In this document: positions 1-5,196 of the stretch, one piece after another
How the letters are laid out: each line of letters starts with the position of its first letter
How positions within the stretch are numbered: position 1 is the first letter of the stretch
Source of the DNA: Rhodospirillaceae bacterium
Lineage (GTDB): Bacteria > Pseudomonadota > Alphaproteobacteria > Rhodospirillales > Magnetovibrionaceae
Length of the DNA: 5,196 nucleotides
Reading direction: 5' to 3'
NCBI GenBank assembly: GCA_002401565.1
Contig: NVTL01000033.1
Coordinates: 18,361 to 23,556 of the forward strand
Notes under the pieces: generated by a model
Seen by the model: the letters and a program-made list of their open reading frames with translations, nothing else
The model's database searches: none
What the model was told of the DNA's origin: nothing
Position numbers and translations under genes: made by a program

Positions 1-335
1 GCCGACGGGAATGTGTCAAAAGCAGTCAGAACGATCGTTGGTGCTTCATATCCAAGTAGAAACATTTTATTAGCAATATTCAGCCCCCCCAAGGTGGCAT
101 GACCGCCACCTTTAGGCCCAGAAGCACTCGCAGTGATGTCTAGTGAGATATCAAGCACTATCAGATCCCAGTTGTTTTCACTTACTTTCGTCTCAGCATC
201 TACGACTGTCGTTGCCCGTACGAATGTTAAATTTTCTTTGTTTAGACTTCGCAAAAGGCGATCGACATATTTCCATTTATCCTCACTGTCTTCGATCACG
301 AGTATTCGTTTCAGCGGGCTATTTTGTGAGGTCAT
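1..335 (-). CDS. Response-regulator receiver-domain protein (3' end beyond window)
   Basis: Likely phosphoacceptor partner of the kinase-like protein encoded just upstream. The visible 111 residues have the receiver (REC) layout: a hydrophobic first strand RILVIEDSED (residues 10-19) with the acidic pair E15/D16, a third strand DLIVLDI (57-63) with presumed phosphorylated Asp62, and a fourth strand TIVLTAFD (100-107) with switch Thr104. The fifth-strand lysine lies past the left edge. The loop after Asp62 is unusually long and glycine-rich (about residues 64-84), roughly 14 residues more than an ordinary receiver. The ATG at 335-333 is chosen because it follows the kinase-like gene's TAA after 2 bp and has an AAGGA Shine-Dalgarno 9 nt upstream, so translational coupling is likely. 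Whether this is a lone receiver or carries a C-terminal effector or DNA-binding domain cannot be seen. Receiver identity is firm; the pairing is inferred from adjacency. Confidence 0.9.
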   Translation of the reverse strand, partial: MTSQNSPLKRILVIEDSEDKWKYVDRLLRSLNKENLTFVRATTVVDAETKVSENNWDLIVLDISLDITASASGPKGGGHATLGGLNIANKMFLLGYEAPTIVLTAFDTFPS

Positions 336-337
336 AT

Positions 338-3300
338 TTATTCGTCCTTAGCCCAGATTGGCACCACAAGATGAAAAAACCTTCCTCGGCGATGGGCTAC
401 TAATTCTGTATCACGTTCAATCAGTGTTGCTGAGAGGGCCGCAATCTTAGCAAGACCGGAATTACCTTCTCGAAAAATTGCATCACTTTGTGATTCATAA
501 CGCGCCCCCTTGATATGTTTAACATCTACGGGTGACATTGGTGCTAGGTTTGAAAAAATGAATCCCGAAAGCCCGTTGCTACTTGTCGGCGTGATATGGA
601 CACGTGCAATGCTGCCAGTACTGTTATTAAGAGCATTGCTGAATATCTCACTAATTAGATCAAAGCATAACCTCACTTTGTCCGGGGCGATTTGGCACTT
701 TGAATCAACACAACTAGGCAGGGTTGCATGGAATGCCTTTGTTGCAATCGCTGTTTCAAAGAGGCCGTCCGCAGCGAGCTTTACTTCACCGAAAGTGAGG
801 GGCTTTCGAATACCGCCATCTGTTCCCTTGAACCATTGGACGAGTTCAGAAGTTCGTCTGGATAATGCAGTTTCGAGTGCAGTTGAAACCAGCTCAACAT
901 GATGGTTCCTGAATTGCTTCTCATCAAGAACCTTTGCATGTTGTTCTTTAACGCTGTCTCTCAATATTTGTCCAAATTCATTTGCAAATACGTGGCGAGC
1001 CTTCTTTAGTTGCGGATCTAATTGAGATCGAAGCCAAGCAGTGACATGTTCAATGATCTCATCGAATCCCGACGCCTCCGAGAAATTATGAATAAGTTTA
1101 TCCATATCTTCCTGGCTGGGAATAAGGTCGAACAATCCATCGGGACAATCAGGTCTGTGTGATTGCATCCGTCGGTTAAGCCAATTGTCAACTGCGGCGG
1201 GCAAAGAAGAGGACAATGTGTCGATAAGTTTACAGCGCGTAACCTTGCCGACACCTTCGATCATACATTCTTCCAACTCGACCGTAGTACGCAAAACCTC
1301 TCGTTTTAGGCTGTCATGTCTAAAACGCGTTGAGAGAAGGACTTCAAGGCCAAAGGAAGGATGCTGAAGGAAATCATCAACAATGGTAATTATGAGATTG
1401 GCAAGGGGCCATTGGAGACCCTTAAATGTATAGTTAATCACTTTCCCATTACGGTAACGATGTGGTGATGACATTCGGGCATTGCTTAATAATGACTCGG
1501 CTTCAGACATTACAGCGAGCGCAATGTATGCGTTGTATGAATCTTTTTGTTTAGTTGCAACATCGCGATGAAATATTCTCCAGGGTATCTCAAACTGACC
1601 TGCATTGACATTTTTTAGAAGGAGCGTGGCAGTCAGTGCTTTAGACTCTTGGTCAAATGCCTCAAGGGTTAAAAGTTCACTAGAGCCATAGTCGCGGATA
1701 CAGGACTCGAGAGCGAATACGCGACCAGCCAGCGCAGCTGTCTCATTCGGTTCCAGGTGCAAGAGCATTATAACCTCTGGGGTTAAAAAATAGCGCACGA
1801 AGGCAGTAGCTTCTGCTCCATATTCGCTCTTCAACCAGCTTACAAAATCTAGTAGTTTCATTCCATTAATGAGTGGCTCCATGGCAGTTCGGAGCACTGT
1901 TATATCTTTGCCTTGGCACTCAATCTGCATTAGCAAGAGCACGTAAACACCTGATGTGTCACCAGCAAATGGGCGTAGTCGCACCTTGCTTATAATTTCA
2001 TCAACCCATGACCAGTCAATCCCGGTCAAGAATGAAGGGGCAACCCTAATGTTGCGTCGTACAGCCTTCAACCACTCTTTGACTTGCATACGCTGTTCAA
2101 AGCCACGTAGCCCCCAATGGACAGATTTGATCCACATACGGTCTTTGAAATCAGTGCCAATGGCGCTATCACAAAGATCTTCAGCATTTGCTCGCGCATT
2201 AATGGGAACTAGGCCGCGGTTGAGTGCTAATCCACTTCCCGGGGAGCTTATAATGAAAGGGGTAACCTCTCCCATAAACATACGCAATCGAAGTAAGTCG
2301 CGCACCTCAAATACGTTTTCACTTCGAGGCACCATATACAATGAGCCAAGAAGTGCATTCAGCATTCTTCCAGCATCACTAAAGCGCCACCTCCGAGCTG
2401 TTATCAGGACCAGGTCAAAGTCTGTTACTTCTGGGTATTGGCTTTTCCTCATGCGATCCAATGCCGCAAGCGTCTCAGGGAGATCATCTTCAGTTTCATC
2501 AGGCGAGGGAACTGTATTCATAAAGTCAATAATGGCACGTGTTACACGTGGCTCAAACTTGCACCTCTGAGTAAGGTCTGGACAAGTTGCTGTCGCGGTT
2601 AGGGGTACAGACTGGCCGTCAATTAAACCTGCCATAGCCGTGATACGAGAAACGGGGATTTCTGCTGAAAGTGCATTAAGTGCCTCACGTAAATGAGAAG
2701 AAATAGCCCCAGAATTTGCAAACTCAAGTTCGATATGATTGAGCAACATTTCACAAGCGTCGTATGGGTGGCAAAGAAGGGCTATGTATGCTTTGAAACT
2801 TAATGGCTCCGAGATGCAAGCATCGTCACTCAGTAAAAACTTAATAGTTGCTCGCTCTGCATCTTGCTCGTCGCCGGTAGTGACGTATGATAAGAACATG
2901 TTCAGGTCCTCATCGGCCGGGCTATTTATGGCATGGTAAATGAGTGGGTAAAGAAACCGTTTACGCAACCAGTCAGTTTTAAAATTTTTCTTTAAATATT
3001 TTGTAAGATCATCTTTCGACCCCGCTTGAGCGGCGCTAATGACTCGAAATATAAATAATGATTGTTGGTCATCAGCTTTAAACTGACCTAATTCCCTTGA
3101 TATTCCTTCGCCGTCGTCACTCATAAGTGCAGATGAAATTTTAATATCTCTTTCATAGAAATCTATGATGCGAGATGCATTGGCGAGAATATATCCTGTT
3201 AGAAGGGTTAAATAGCTTTTGTCGAGAGCTTCACTCTTCCTGCTTTGGATTTTAGCCAGAGTACGCCAGTCATGAGAATCGAAAGCCAGTACGACCCATT

Positions 3301-3469
3301 CGTTTTCCTTAAGCTTAAACAGTTCATGTTGAAGAAATGGATTGAGGTCATCGACAGATGTACCTTCAGACGAGAGAAGCAAAGCAGCTAGTTTGTGCCT
3401 TGACTTACAATAAGGCTTTCTACCACGTACGATGTTTTTAAACGCCACTTCACTCTTTGAGCTGTGCAT
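338..3469 (-). CDS. Large soluble histidine-kinase-like protein with C-terminal GHKL ATPase domain
   Basis: A 1043-residue protein, probably a cytoplasmic sensor kinase. Residues 1 to about 800 are helix-rich and match no family I recognise; no signal peptide or transmembrane stretch is evident. The C-terminus from about 931 resembles a histidine-kinase-like ATPase: N-box EIFSNALNNS (941-950, with E941 and N945), a strand FIFSNLAP (970-977) where the usual DxGxG aspartate appears to be replaced by Asn, a G-box-like EGNSGLAKI (1001-1009), and a final strand FFHLVVPIW (1031-1039). A candidate H-box HVFANEFGQIL begins at His826, 115 residues before the N-box, about the spacing of orthodox kinases; a second possibility is His856/His857. 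ATG 3469 is the only sensible start, since an in-frame stop lies three codons upstream, although no clear Shine-Dalgarno precedes it. The receiver gene follows after 2 bp, suggesting a phosphorelay. It could be a Detocs-type DtcA sensor or a related uncharacterised defence sensor; I cannot decide. The reading frame is certain, the ATPase domain likely, and the phosphoacceptor tentative. Confidence 0.88.
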   Translation of the reverse strand: MHSSKSEVAFKNIVRGRKPYCKSRHKLAALLLSSEGTSVDDLNPFLQHELFKLKENEWVVLAFDSHDWRTLAKIQSRKSEALDKSYLTLLTGYILANASRIIDFYERDIKISSALMSDDGEGISRELGQFKADDQQSLFIFRVISAAQAGSKDDLTKYLKKNFKTDWLRKRFLYPLIYHAINSPADEDLNMFLSYVTTGDEQDAERATIKFLLSDDACISEPLSFKAYIALLCHPYDACEMLLNHIELEFANSGAISSHLREALNALSAEIPVSRITAMAGLIDGQSVPLTATATCPDLTQRCKFEPRVTRAIIDFMNTVPSPDETEDDLPETLAALDRMRKSQYPEVTDFDLVLITARRWRFSDAGRMLNALLGSLYMVPRSENVFEVRDLLRLRMFMGEVTPFIISSPGSGLALNRGLVPINARANAEDLCDSAIGTDFKDRMWIKSVHWGLRGFEQRMQVKEWLKAVRRNIRVAPSFLTGIDWSWVDEIISKVRLRPFAGDTSGVYVLLLMQIECQGKDITVLRTAMEPLINGMKLLDFVSWLKSEYGAEATAFVRYFLTPEVIMLLHLEPNETAALAGRVFALESCIRDYGSSELLTLEAFDQESKALTATLLLKNVNAGQFEIPWRIFHRDVATKQKDSYNAYIALAVMSEAESLLSNARMSSPHRYRNGKVINYTFKGLQWPLANLIITIVDDFLQHPSFGLEVLLSTRFRHDSLKREVLRTTVELEECMIEGVGKVTRCKLIDTLSSSLPAAVDNWLNRRMQSHRPDCPDGLFDLIPSQEDMDKLIHNFSEASGFDEIIEHVTAWLRSQLDPQLKKARHVFANEFGQILRDSVKEQHAKVLDEKQFRNHHVELVSTALETALSRRTSELVQWFKGTDGGIRKPLTFGEVKLAADGLFETAIATKAFHATLPSCVDSKCQIAPDKVRLCFDLISEIFSNALNNSTGSIARVHITPTSSNGLSGFIFSNLAPMSPVDVKHIKGARYESQSDAIFREGNSGLAKIAALSATLIERDTELVAHRRGRFFHLVVPIWAKDE
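345..349 (-). promoter_or_regulatory. Ribosome binding site of the receiver gene
   Basis: On the minus strand AAGGA lies 9 nt before the ATG at 335. It sits inside the last codons of the upstream kinase-like gene, just before its TAA, which supports one transcript and coupled translation of the pair. Confidence 0.65.
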
Positions 3470-3474
3470 ATGCT

Positions 3475-3505
3475 GTTATACTTTTCTGATAGAGAATAAA
3501 GTCCA
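3475..3505 (-). promoter_or_regulatory. Candidate promoter of the kinase-like gene
   Basis: Reading the minus strand, TGGACT (3505-3500, 4 of 6 to the -35 consensus) is followed after 19 bp by TATAAC (3480-3475, 5 of 6 to the -10). The spacer is longer than ideal. Transcription from this -10 would begin at or within a base or two of the ATG at 3469, giving a nearly leaderless mRNA, which fits the missing Shine-Dalgarno. A second, weaker option lies farther upstream: TTGCAA (3547-3542) with a 17-bp spacer to CATTCT. Confidence 0.25.
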
Positions 3506-3525
3506 TTCTGATGTGATAAGAATGG
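3503..3525. promoter_or_regulatory. Operator-like dyad upstream of the kinase-like gene
   Basis: CCATTCT (3503-3509) and AGAATGG (3519-3525) form a perfect 7-bp inverted repeat with a 9-bp spacer. The centre-to-centre distance of the arms is 16 bp, somewhat more than one and a half helical turns. It sits 34-56 bp before the ATG and overlaps the candidate -35. This is a plausible binding site for a dimeric regulator, but no regulator gene is visible in the window and the function is inferred from position only. Confidence 0.35.
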
Positions 3526-3615
3526 TATGTGACTACAGCTTTTGCAAGAAATATATAATTGATATGAAATTGATGATGTTTGTTTCTGCAAGCAGGGTTT
3601 TTTGGATTTTCTAAG

Positions 3616-3638
3616 GCCGGTGTGAAAATGACATCGGC
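3616..3638 (+). other. 8-bp hairpin covering a possible small-ORF start
   Basis: GCCGGTGT (3616-3623) pairs with ACATCGGC (3631-3638) around the 7-nt loop GAAAATG; seven pairs are Watson-Crick and one is G-T. The loop contains the ATG (3628-3630) of the possible small gene, and the 5' arm contains its alternative GTG start and the end of the AAGG ribosome-site candidate. No T-run follows, so it is not a typical intrinsic terminator. It could control translation or be part of a structured RNA. Confidence 0.4.
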
Positions 3639-3738
3639 AGAGCAAACCCGTTGGGCTAAGCACCAACCCGGAACAGACGACAAGGGTGCTTACGGTTATG
3701 TTGGCGGAGGAGTACTGAGTCACACTCAAAAGCTGTAA
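3628..3738 (+). CDS. Possible 36-residue small protein or C-terminal gene remnant
   Basis: I do not recognise this product. The frame encodes a 36-residue peptide starting MTSAEQTRWAKHQPG, with a glycine-rich stretch GAYGYVGGGVLS (20-31) and ending in HTQKL. Composition is protein-like, with ordinary codons. The segment is about 55% GC while the surrounding intergenic DNA is only 24-32% GC. The frame is already open from 3577 (17 residues upstream, including AGFFGFSKAGVK), so this may be the tail of a lost gene. As an intact small gene it could start at ATG 3628 or GTG 3622, with AAGG at 3613-3616 lying 11 or 5 nt upstream respectively. A hairpin covers both starts. It ends 72 bp before the SIR2 gene on the same strand. 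The alternative is a structured non-coding segment whose open frame is accidental. Confidence 0.35.
   Translation: MTSAEQTRWAKHQPGTDDKGAYGYVGGGVLSHTQKL
3657..3692. repeat. 8-bp perfect inverted repeat in the GC-rich intergenic segment
   Basis: TAAGCACC (3657-3664) and GGTGCTTA (3685-3692) are exact reverse complements separated by 20 bp. With the hairpin at 3616-3638 this makes the segment unusually rich in pairing potential. It lies inside the possible small ORF. No T-tract follows either arm. It could be an RNA stem or a protein-binding site; the sequence does not decide. Confidence 0.4.
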
Positions 3739-3742
3739 TAAA

Positions 3743-3781
3743 TTGATAATTCCTATATAATTATCTCCATAATGCTATATT
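3743..3781 (+). promoter_or_regulatory. sir2: Candidate promoter region of the SIR2-HerA operon
   Basis: Three overlapping options are seen. An extended -10, TGCTATATT (3773-3781), would give a leader of about 23 nt. TTGATA (3743-3748) pairs with CATAAT (3768-3773) over a long 19-bp spacer. A perfect TATAAT (3756-3761) has only a weak -35, CTGTAA (3733-3738). The AT-richness makes several -10-like matches expected, so the exact site is uncertain. Confidence 0.35.
3745..3765. promoter_or_regulatory. Operator-like dyad upstream of the SIR2 gene
   Basis: GATAATT (3745-3751) and AATTATC (3759-3765) form a perfect 7-bp inverted repeat with a 7-bp spacer, 46-66 bp before the SIR2 start. It overlaps a TATAAT (3756-3761) and a TTGATA (3743-3748), so a bound dimer would block the likely promoter. 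The region is very AT-rich, so chance symmetry is a real alternative. Confidence 0.35.
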
Positions 3782-3810
3782 GGACACATAAGTTAATTAT
3801 AAAATGAAAC

Positions 3811-4902
3811 ATGGCACCAATGACAAAGTCAGCTTTACAATACGAACACATTACCGATGAGGAGCTGCACACCCTAAAACTAAAAGTACAAAAGCATCTC
3901 GGCACCGGATTGGTAACTGTAATCGGGTCGGGGCTTTCTGTTGCGCAAGGAATTTCTGGAATGGGTGCGCTAGCGGATCATTTAGTTGCGTCAGTGCCTA
4001 AACAACTCAGTAAACCTCTCATTCCCGGTTGGGCCGCCATCACAGGGGAGCTAAAGTCTGGTCAAGGACTTGAGGCCGCGCTTTTACGACATCCACCTCA
4101 ACCAGACCTTGAGGACATTATCGTAAAAGAAACAGCAACACTTATGCGAAACGATGAAGCTAAGGTTATTCGTCAAGTCGTTTCAAATGGAAAAACACTT
4201 CCTCTGACCCGTCTTCTCCGTCACTTTCCGAAATCACCGCCAGTAATCGACATCATAACCCCAAATTATGATCGACTGATCGAAGTTGCAGCAGAAGATG
4301 CTGGTCTGGGCGTAGACACCATGTTCGTGGGGACGGTACTAGGGCGGTATGATGCAAAGGCAAGCAATTTAAGTTTTGTGAAATCTCTACGACAAACAAA
4401 AAAGACTGTACGAAAGATTACTGCGCCTAGGGTTGTGCTATACAAGCCACATGGAAGTTTGGATTGGTGCATGCGTAACGGCAAGCCAATACGAGCCGCA
4501 GTCGAACATATTGATACCCCGTTGATTATCACACCCGGATTAAACAAGTATTTGCACGGCTACAAAGTGCCGTTTGATAAGCACCGTGAAAAAGCAAATT
4601 CACGGGTTGATACTTGCTCTCGTCTGCTCATCATTGGCTATGGGTTCAATGACGACCACCTTGAGACCCACCTTTCACCCGCTATTCGTTCAGGGCGATC
4701 AACCCTTATCATAGCAAAGACACTTTCCCCAAAGGCTCTTCAAATTATTGATGCAAGTCCCGACGTTACGGCCTTTGAATACGGAAAAAATGGAGGTCAA
4801 GAAGGAACCGTGATTTGGCAAGGTAAAAACAAATTATTTTTGGCGGAAATTCACTTATGGGACATCGATGATATGGTAACGGAGATTTTTGGCAATGACT
4901 GA
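3811..4902 (+). CDS. sir2: SIR2-family NADase of a SIR2-HerA (Nezha-type) defence system
   Basis: A 363-residue protein of the SIR2-like defence group. In characterised SIR2-HerA systems the SIR2 subunit hydrolyses NAD+ on phage infection and assembles with the HerA hexamer. Visible motifs in order: the Rossmann-type loop TVIGSGLSVAQGI (36-48), binding NAD+; IITPNYDRLIE (148-158) with N152 and D154 of the SIR2 Asn-x-Asp motif; KPHGSLDW (212-219) with presumed catalytic His214; and LLIIGYGFNDDHLETH (272-287), the usual C-terminal motif of this group. There is no membrane segment or signal peptide. ATG 3811 is the first in-frame start after a stop at 3805-3807; ATG 3820 (residue 4) is equally possible, and neither has a good Shine-Dalgarno. 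The gene overlaps the HerA-like gene by 8 bp, typical of a coupled toxin/ATPase pair. All key residues appear intact. The family is firm; defence function follows from the pairing. Confidence 0.93.
   Translation: MAPMTKSALQYEHITDEELHTLKLKVQKHLGTGLVTVIGSGLSVAQGISGMGALADHLVASVPKQLSKPLIPGWAAITGELKSGQGLEAALLRHPPQPDLEDIIVKETATLMRNDEAKVIRQVVSNGKTLPLTRLLRHFPKSPPVIDIITPNYDRLIEVAAEDAGLGVDTMFVGTVLGRYDAKASNLSFVKSLRQTKKTVRKITAPRVVLYKPHGSLDWCMRNGKPIRAAVEHIDTPLIITPGLNKYLHGYKVPFDKHREKANSRVDTCSRLLIIGYGFNDDHLETHLSPAIRSGRSTLIIAKTLSPKALQIIDASPDVTAFEYGKNGGQEGTVIWQGKNKLFLAEIHLWDIDDMVTEIFGND
4881..4884 (+). promoter_or_regulatory. herA: Ribosome binding site of the HerA-like gene
   Basis: GGAG lies 10 nt before the ATG at 4895, within the last codons of the SIR2 gene. 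With the ATGACTGA overlap it supports coupled translation and fixes the HerA start. Confidence 0.55.
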
Positions 4903-5196
4903 AGTATTTATTTTTGATACCGATGCCCACTTGGGGCTTGTGGCTGCTGTTGATACAAGCCATGCCGTTATCGATGTCGACAATGCAGCTCTTCTAACAC
5001 GTATTGGCATTGGCGGACTGGTTGCTATTCATGGGGTATCTGAAAATGATTTTCTCATCGCTATGATTGAGCGTGTCACAAGATCAGTTGGAGAAGCATT
5101 TTCTCTTGATGATGCGAATGACACGGAAGACCTAGATTTGGCAGACAAGCCAATTGATCGAGTTCGGTGTGCACTTATCGGAACATTCTACAAACG
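4895..5196 (+). CDS. herA: HerA-like ATPase, N-terminal HAS-barrel only (continues past window)
   Basis: The first 100 residues of a protein whose N-terminus looks like the HAS-barrel of HerA hexameric ATPases: GLVAAVDTSHAVIDVD (14-29), a second strand pair IGIGGLVAIHGV (37-48), a helix-turn segment DFLIAMIERV (52-61), and the strand RVRCALIGTFYK (89-100). An acidic linker (about 71-84, D/E-rich) interrupts the barrel. The Walker A/B motifs would lie beyond the right edge and cannot be checked. The start at ATG 4895 overlaps the SIR2 stop (ATGACTGA) and has GGAG upstream. HerA proteins form hexameric translocases; next to SIR2 the hexamer scaffolds and controls the NADase in the known Nezha complex. 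The assignment rests on the barrel pattern plus the diagnostic neighbour. Confidence 0.82.
   Translation, partial: MTEVFIFDTDAHLGLVAAVDTSHAVIDVDNAALLTRIGIGGLVAIHGVSENDFLIAMIERVTRSVGEAFSLDDANDTEDLDLADKPIDRVRCALIGTFYK

Noticed and set aside
510..902. 130-residue open frame on the plus strand
   Set aside because: Antisense to the ATPase end of the kinase-like gene, whose motifs are clear on the other strand.
1956..2570. 204-residue open frame on the plus strand
   Set aside because: It lies wholly antisense to the long kinase-like gene, is rich in Ser/Arg as expected of an antisense shadow, and has no recognisable motif.
3586..3603. Terminator-like CTGC-AA-GCAG followed by a T-run
   Set aside because: The stem is 4 bp with a 2-nt loop, which cannot form a stable hairpin, and no gene ends just upstream on that strand.
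3611..3720. Retron-type msr/msd non-coding RNA
   Set aside because: Inverted repeats are present, but no reverse transcriptase gene is in the window and the expected long msd stem is not seen.
3388..3729. 113-residue minus-strand frame across the intergenic region
   Set aside because: It overlaps the start of the kinase-like gene in another frame, has a Cys/Ser-rich unstructured composition, and competes with the more protein-like plus-strand frame at 3577-3738.
3804..3860. 18-codon overlapping frame (ATG 3804) just before the SIR2 start
   Set aside because: No Shine-Dalgarno and no protein-like pattern; it runs out of frame into the SIR2 gene and is probably chance, though leader-type control cannot be excluded.
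1..5196. Insertion-sequence ends, CRISPR array or tRNA genes
   Set aside because: No transposase or integrase motif, no regularly spaced direct repeats and no cloverleaf-like sequence were found on either strand.

Overview
The window holds two divergently oriented gene pairs separated by a 341-bp intergenic region. It reads as bacterial accessory DNA of the defence-island kind. The coding regions are of middling GC. The host cannot be named from the sequence; a gammaproteobacterium is a guess from codon style only.

Left arm (minus strand, 3469 down to 1): a 1043-residue soluble protein with a C-terminal histidine-kinase-type (GHKL) ATPase domain. Its gene is followed after 2 bp by a response-regulator receiver gene that runs off the left edge. 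The kinase-like protein has no visible transmembrane segment. About 800 residues of helix-rich, unrecognised sequence precede a candidate H-box (His826) and a divergent ATP-binding domain. The pair looks like a cytoplasmic two-component relay. Its layout recalls the Detocs defence family (large helical sensor kinase plus receiver protein), but this is an inference, and any effector domain would lie outside the window.

Intergenic region (3470-3810): AT-rich flanks (about 32% GC on the left, about 24% on the right) surround a GC-richer segment at 3611-3720 (about 55% GC). That segment contains a possible 36-residue small protein or gene remnant, an 8-bp hairpin across its start, and a second 8-bp inverted repeat. 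Operator-like 7-bp dyads lie upstream of each flanking gene and overlap the candidate promoters.

Right arm (plus strand, 3811 to the right edge): a 363-residue SIR2-family protein overlaps by 8 bp the start of a HerA-like ATPase gene, of which only the first 100 residues (HAS-barrel) are present. This matches the known SIR2-HerA (Nezha) anti-phage system, in which SIR2 depletes NAD+ and assembles with the HerA hexamer. The least described part of the window is the kinase/receiver pair beside this recognised system, together with the structured segment between them.
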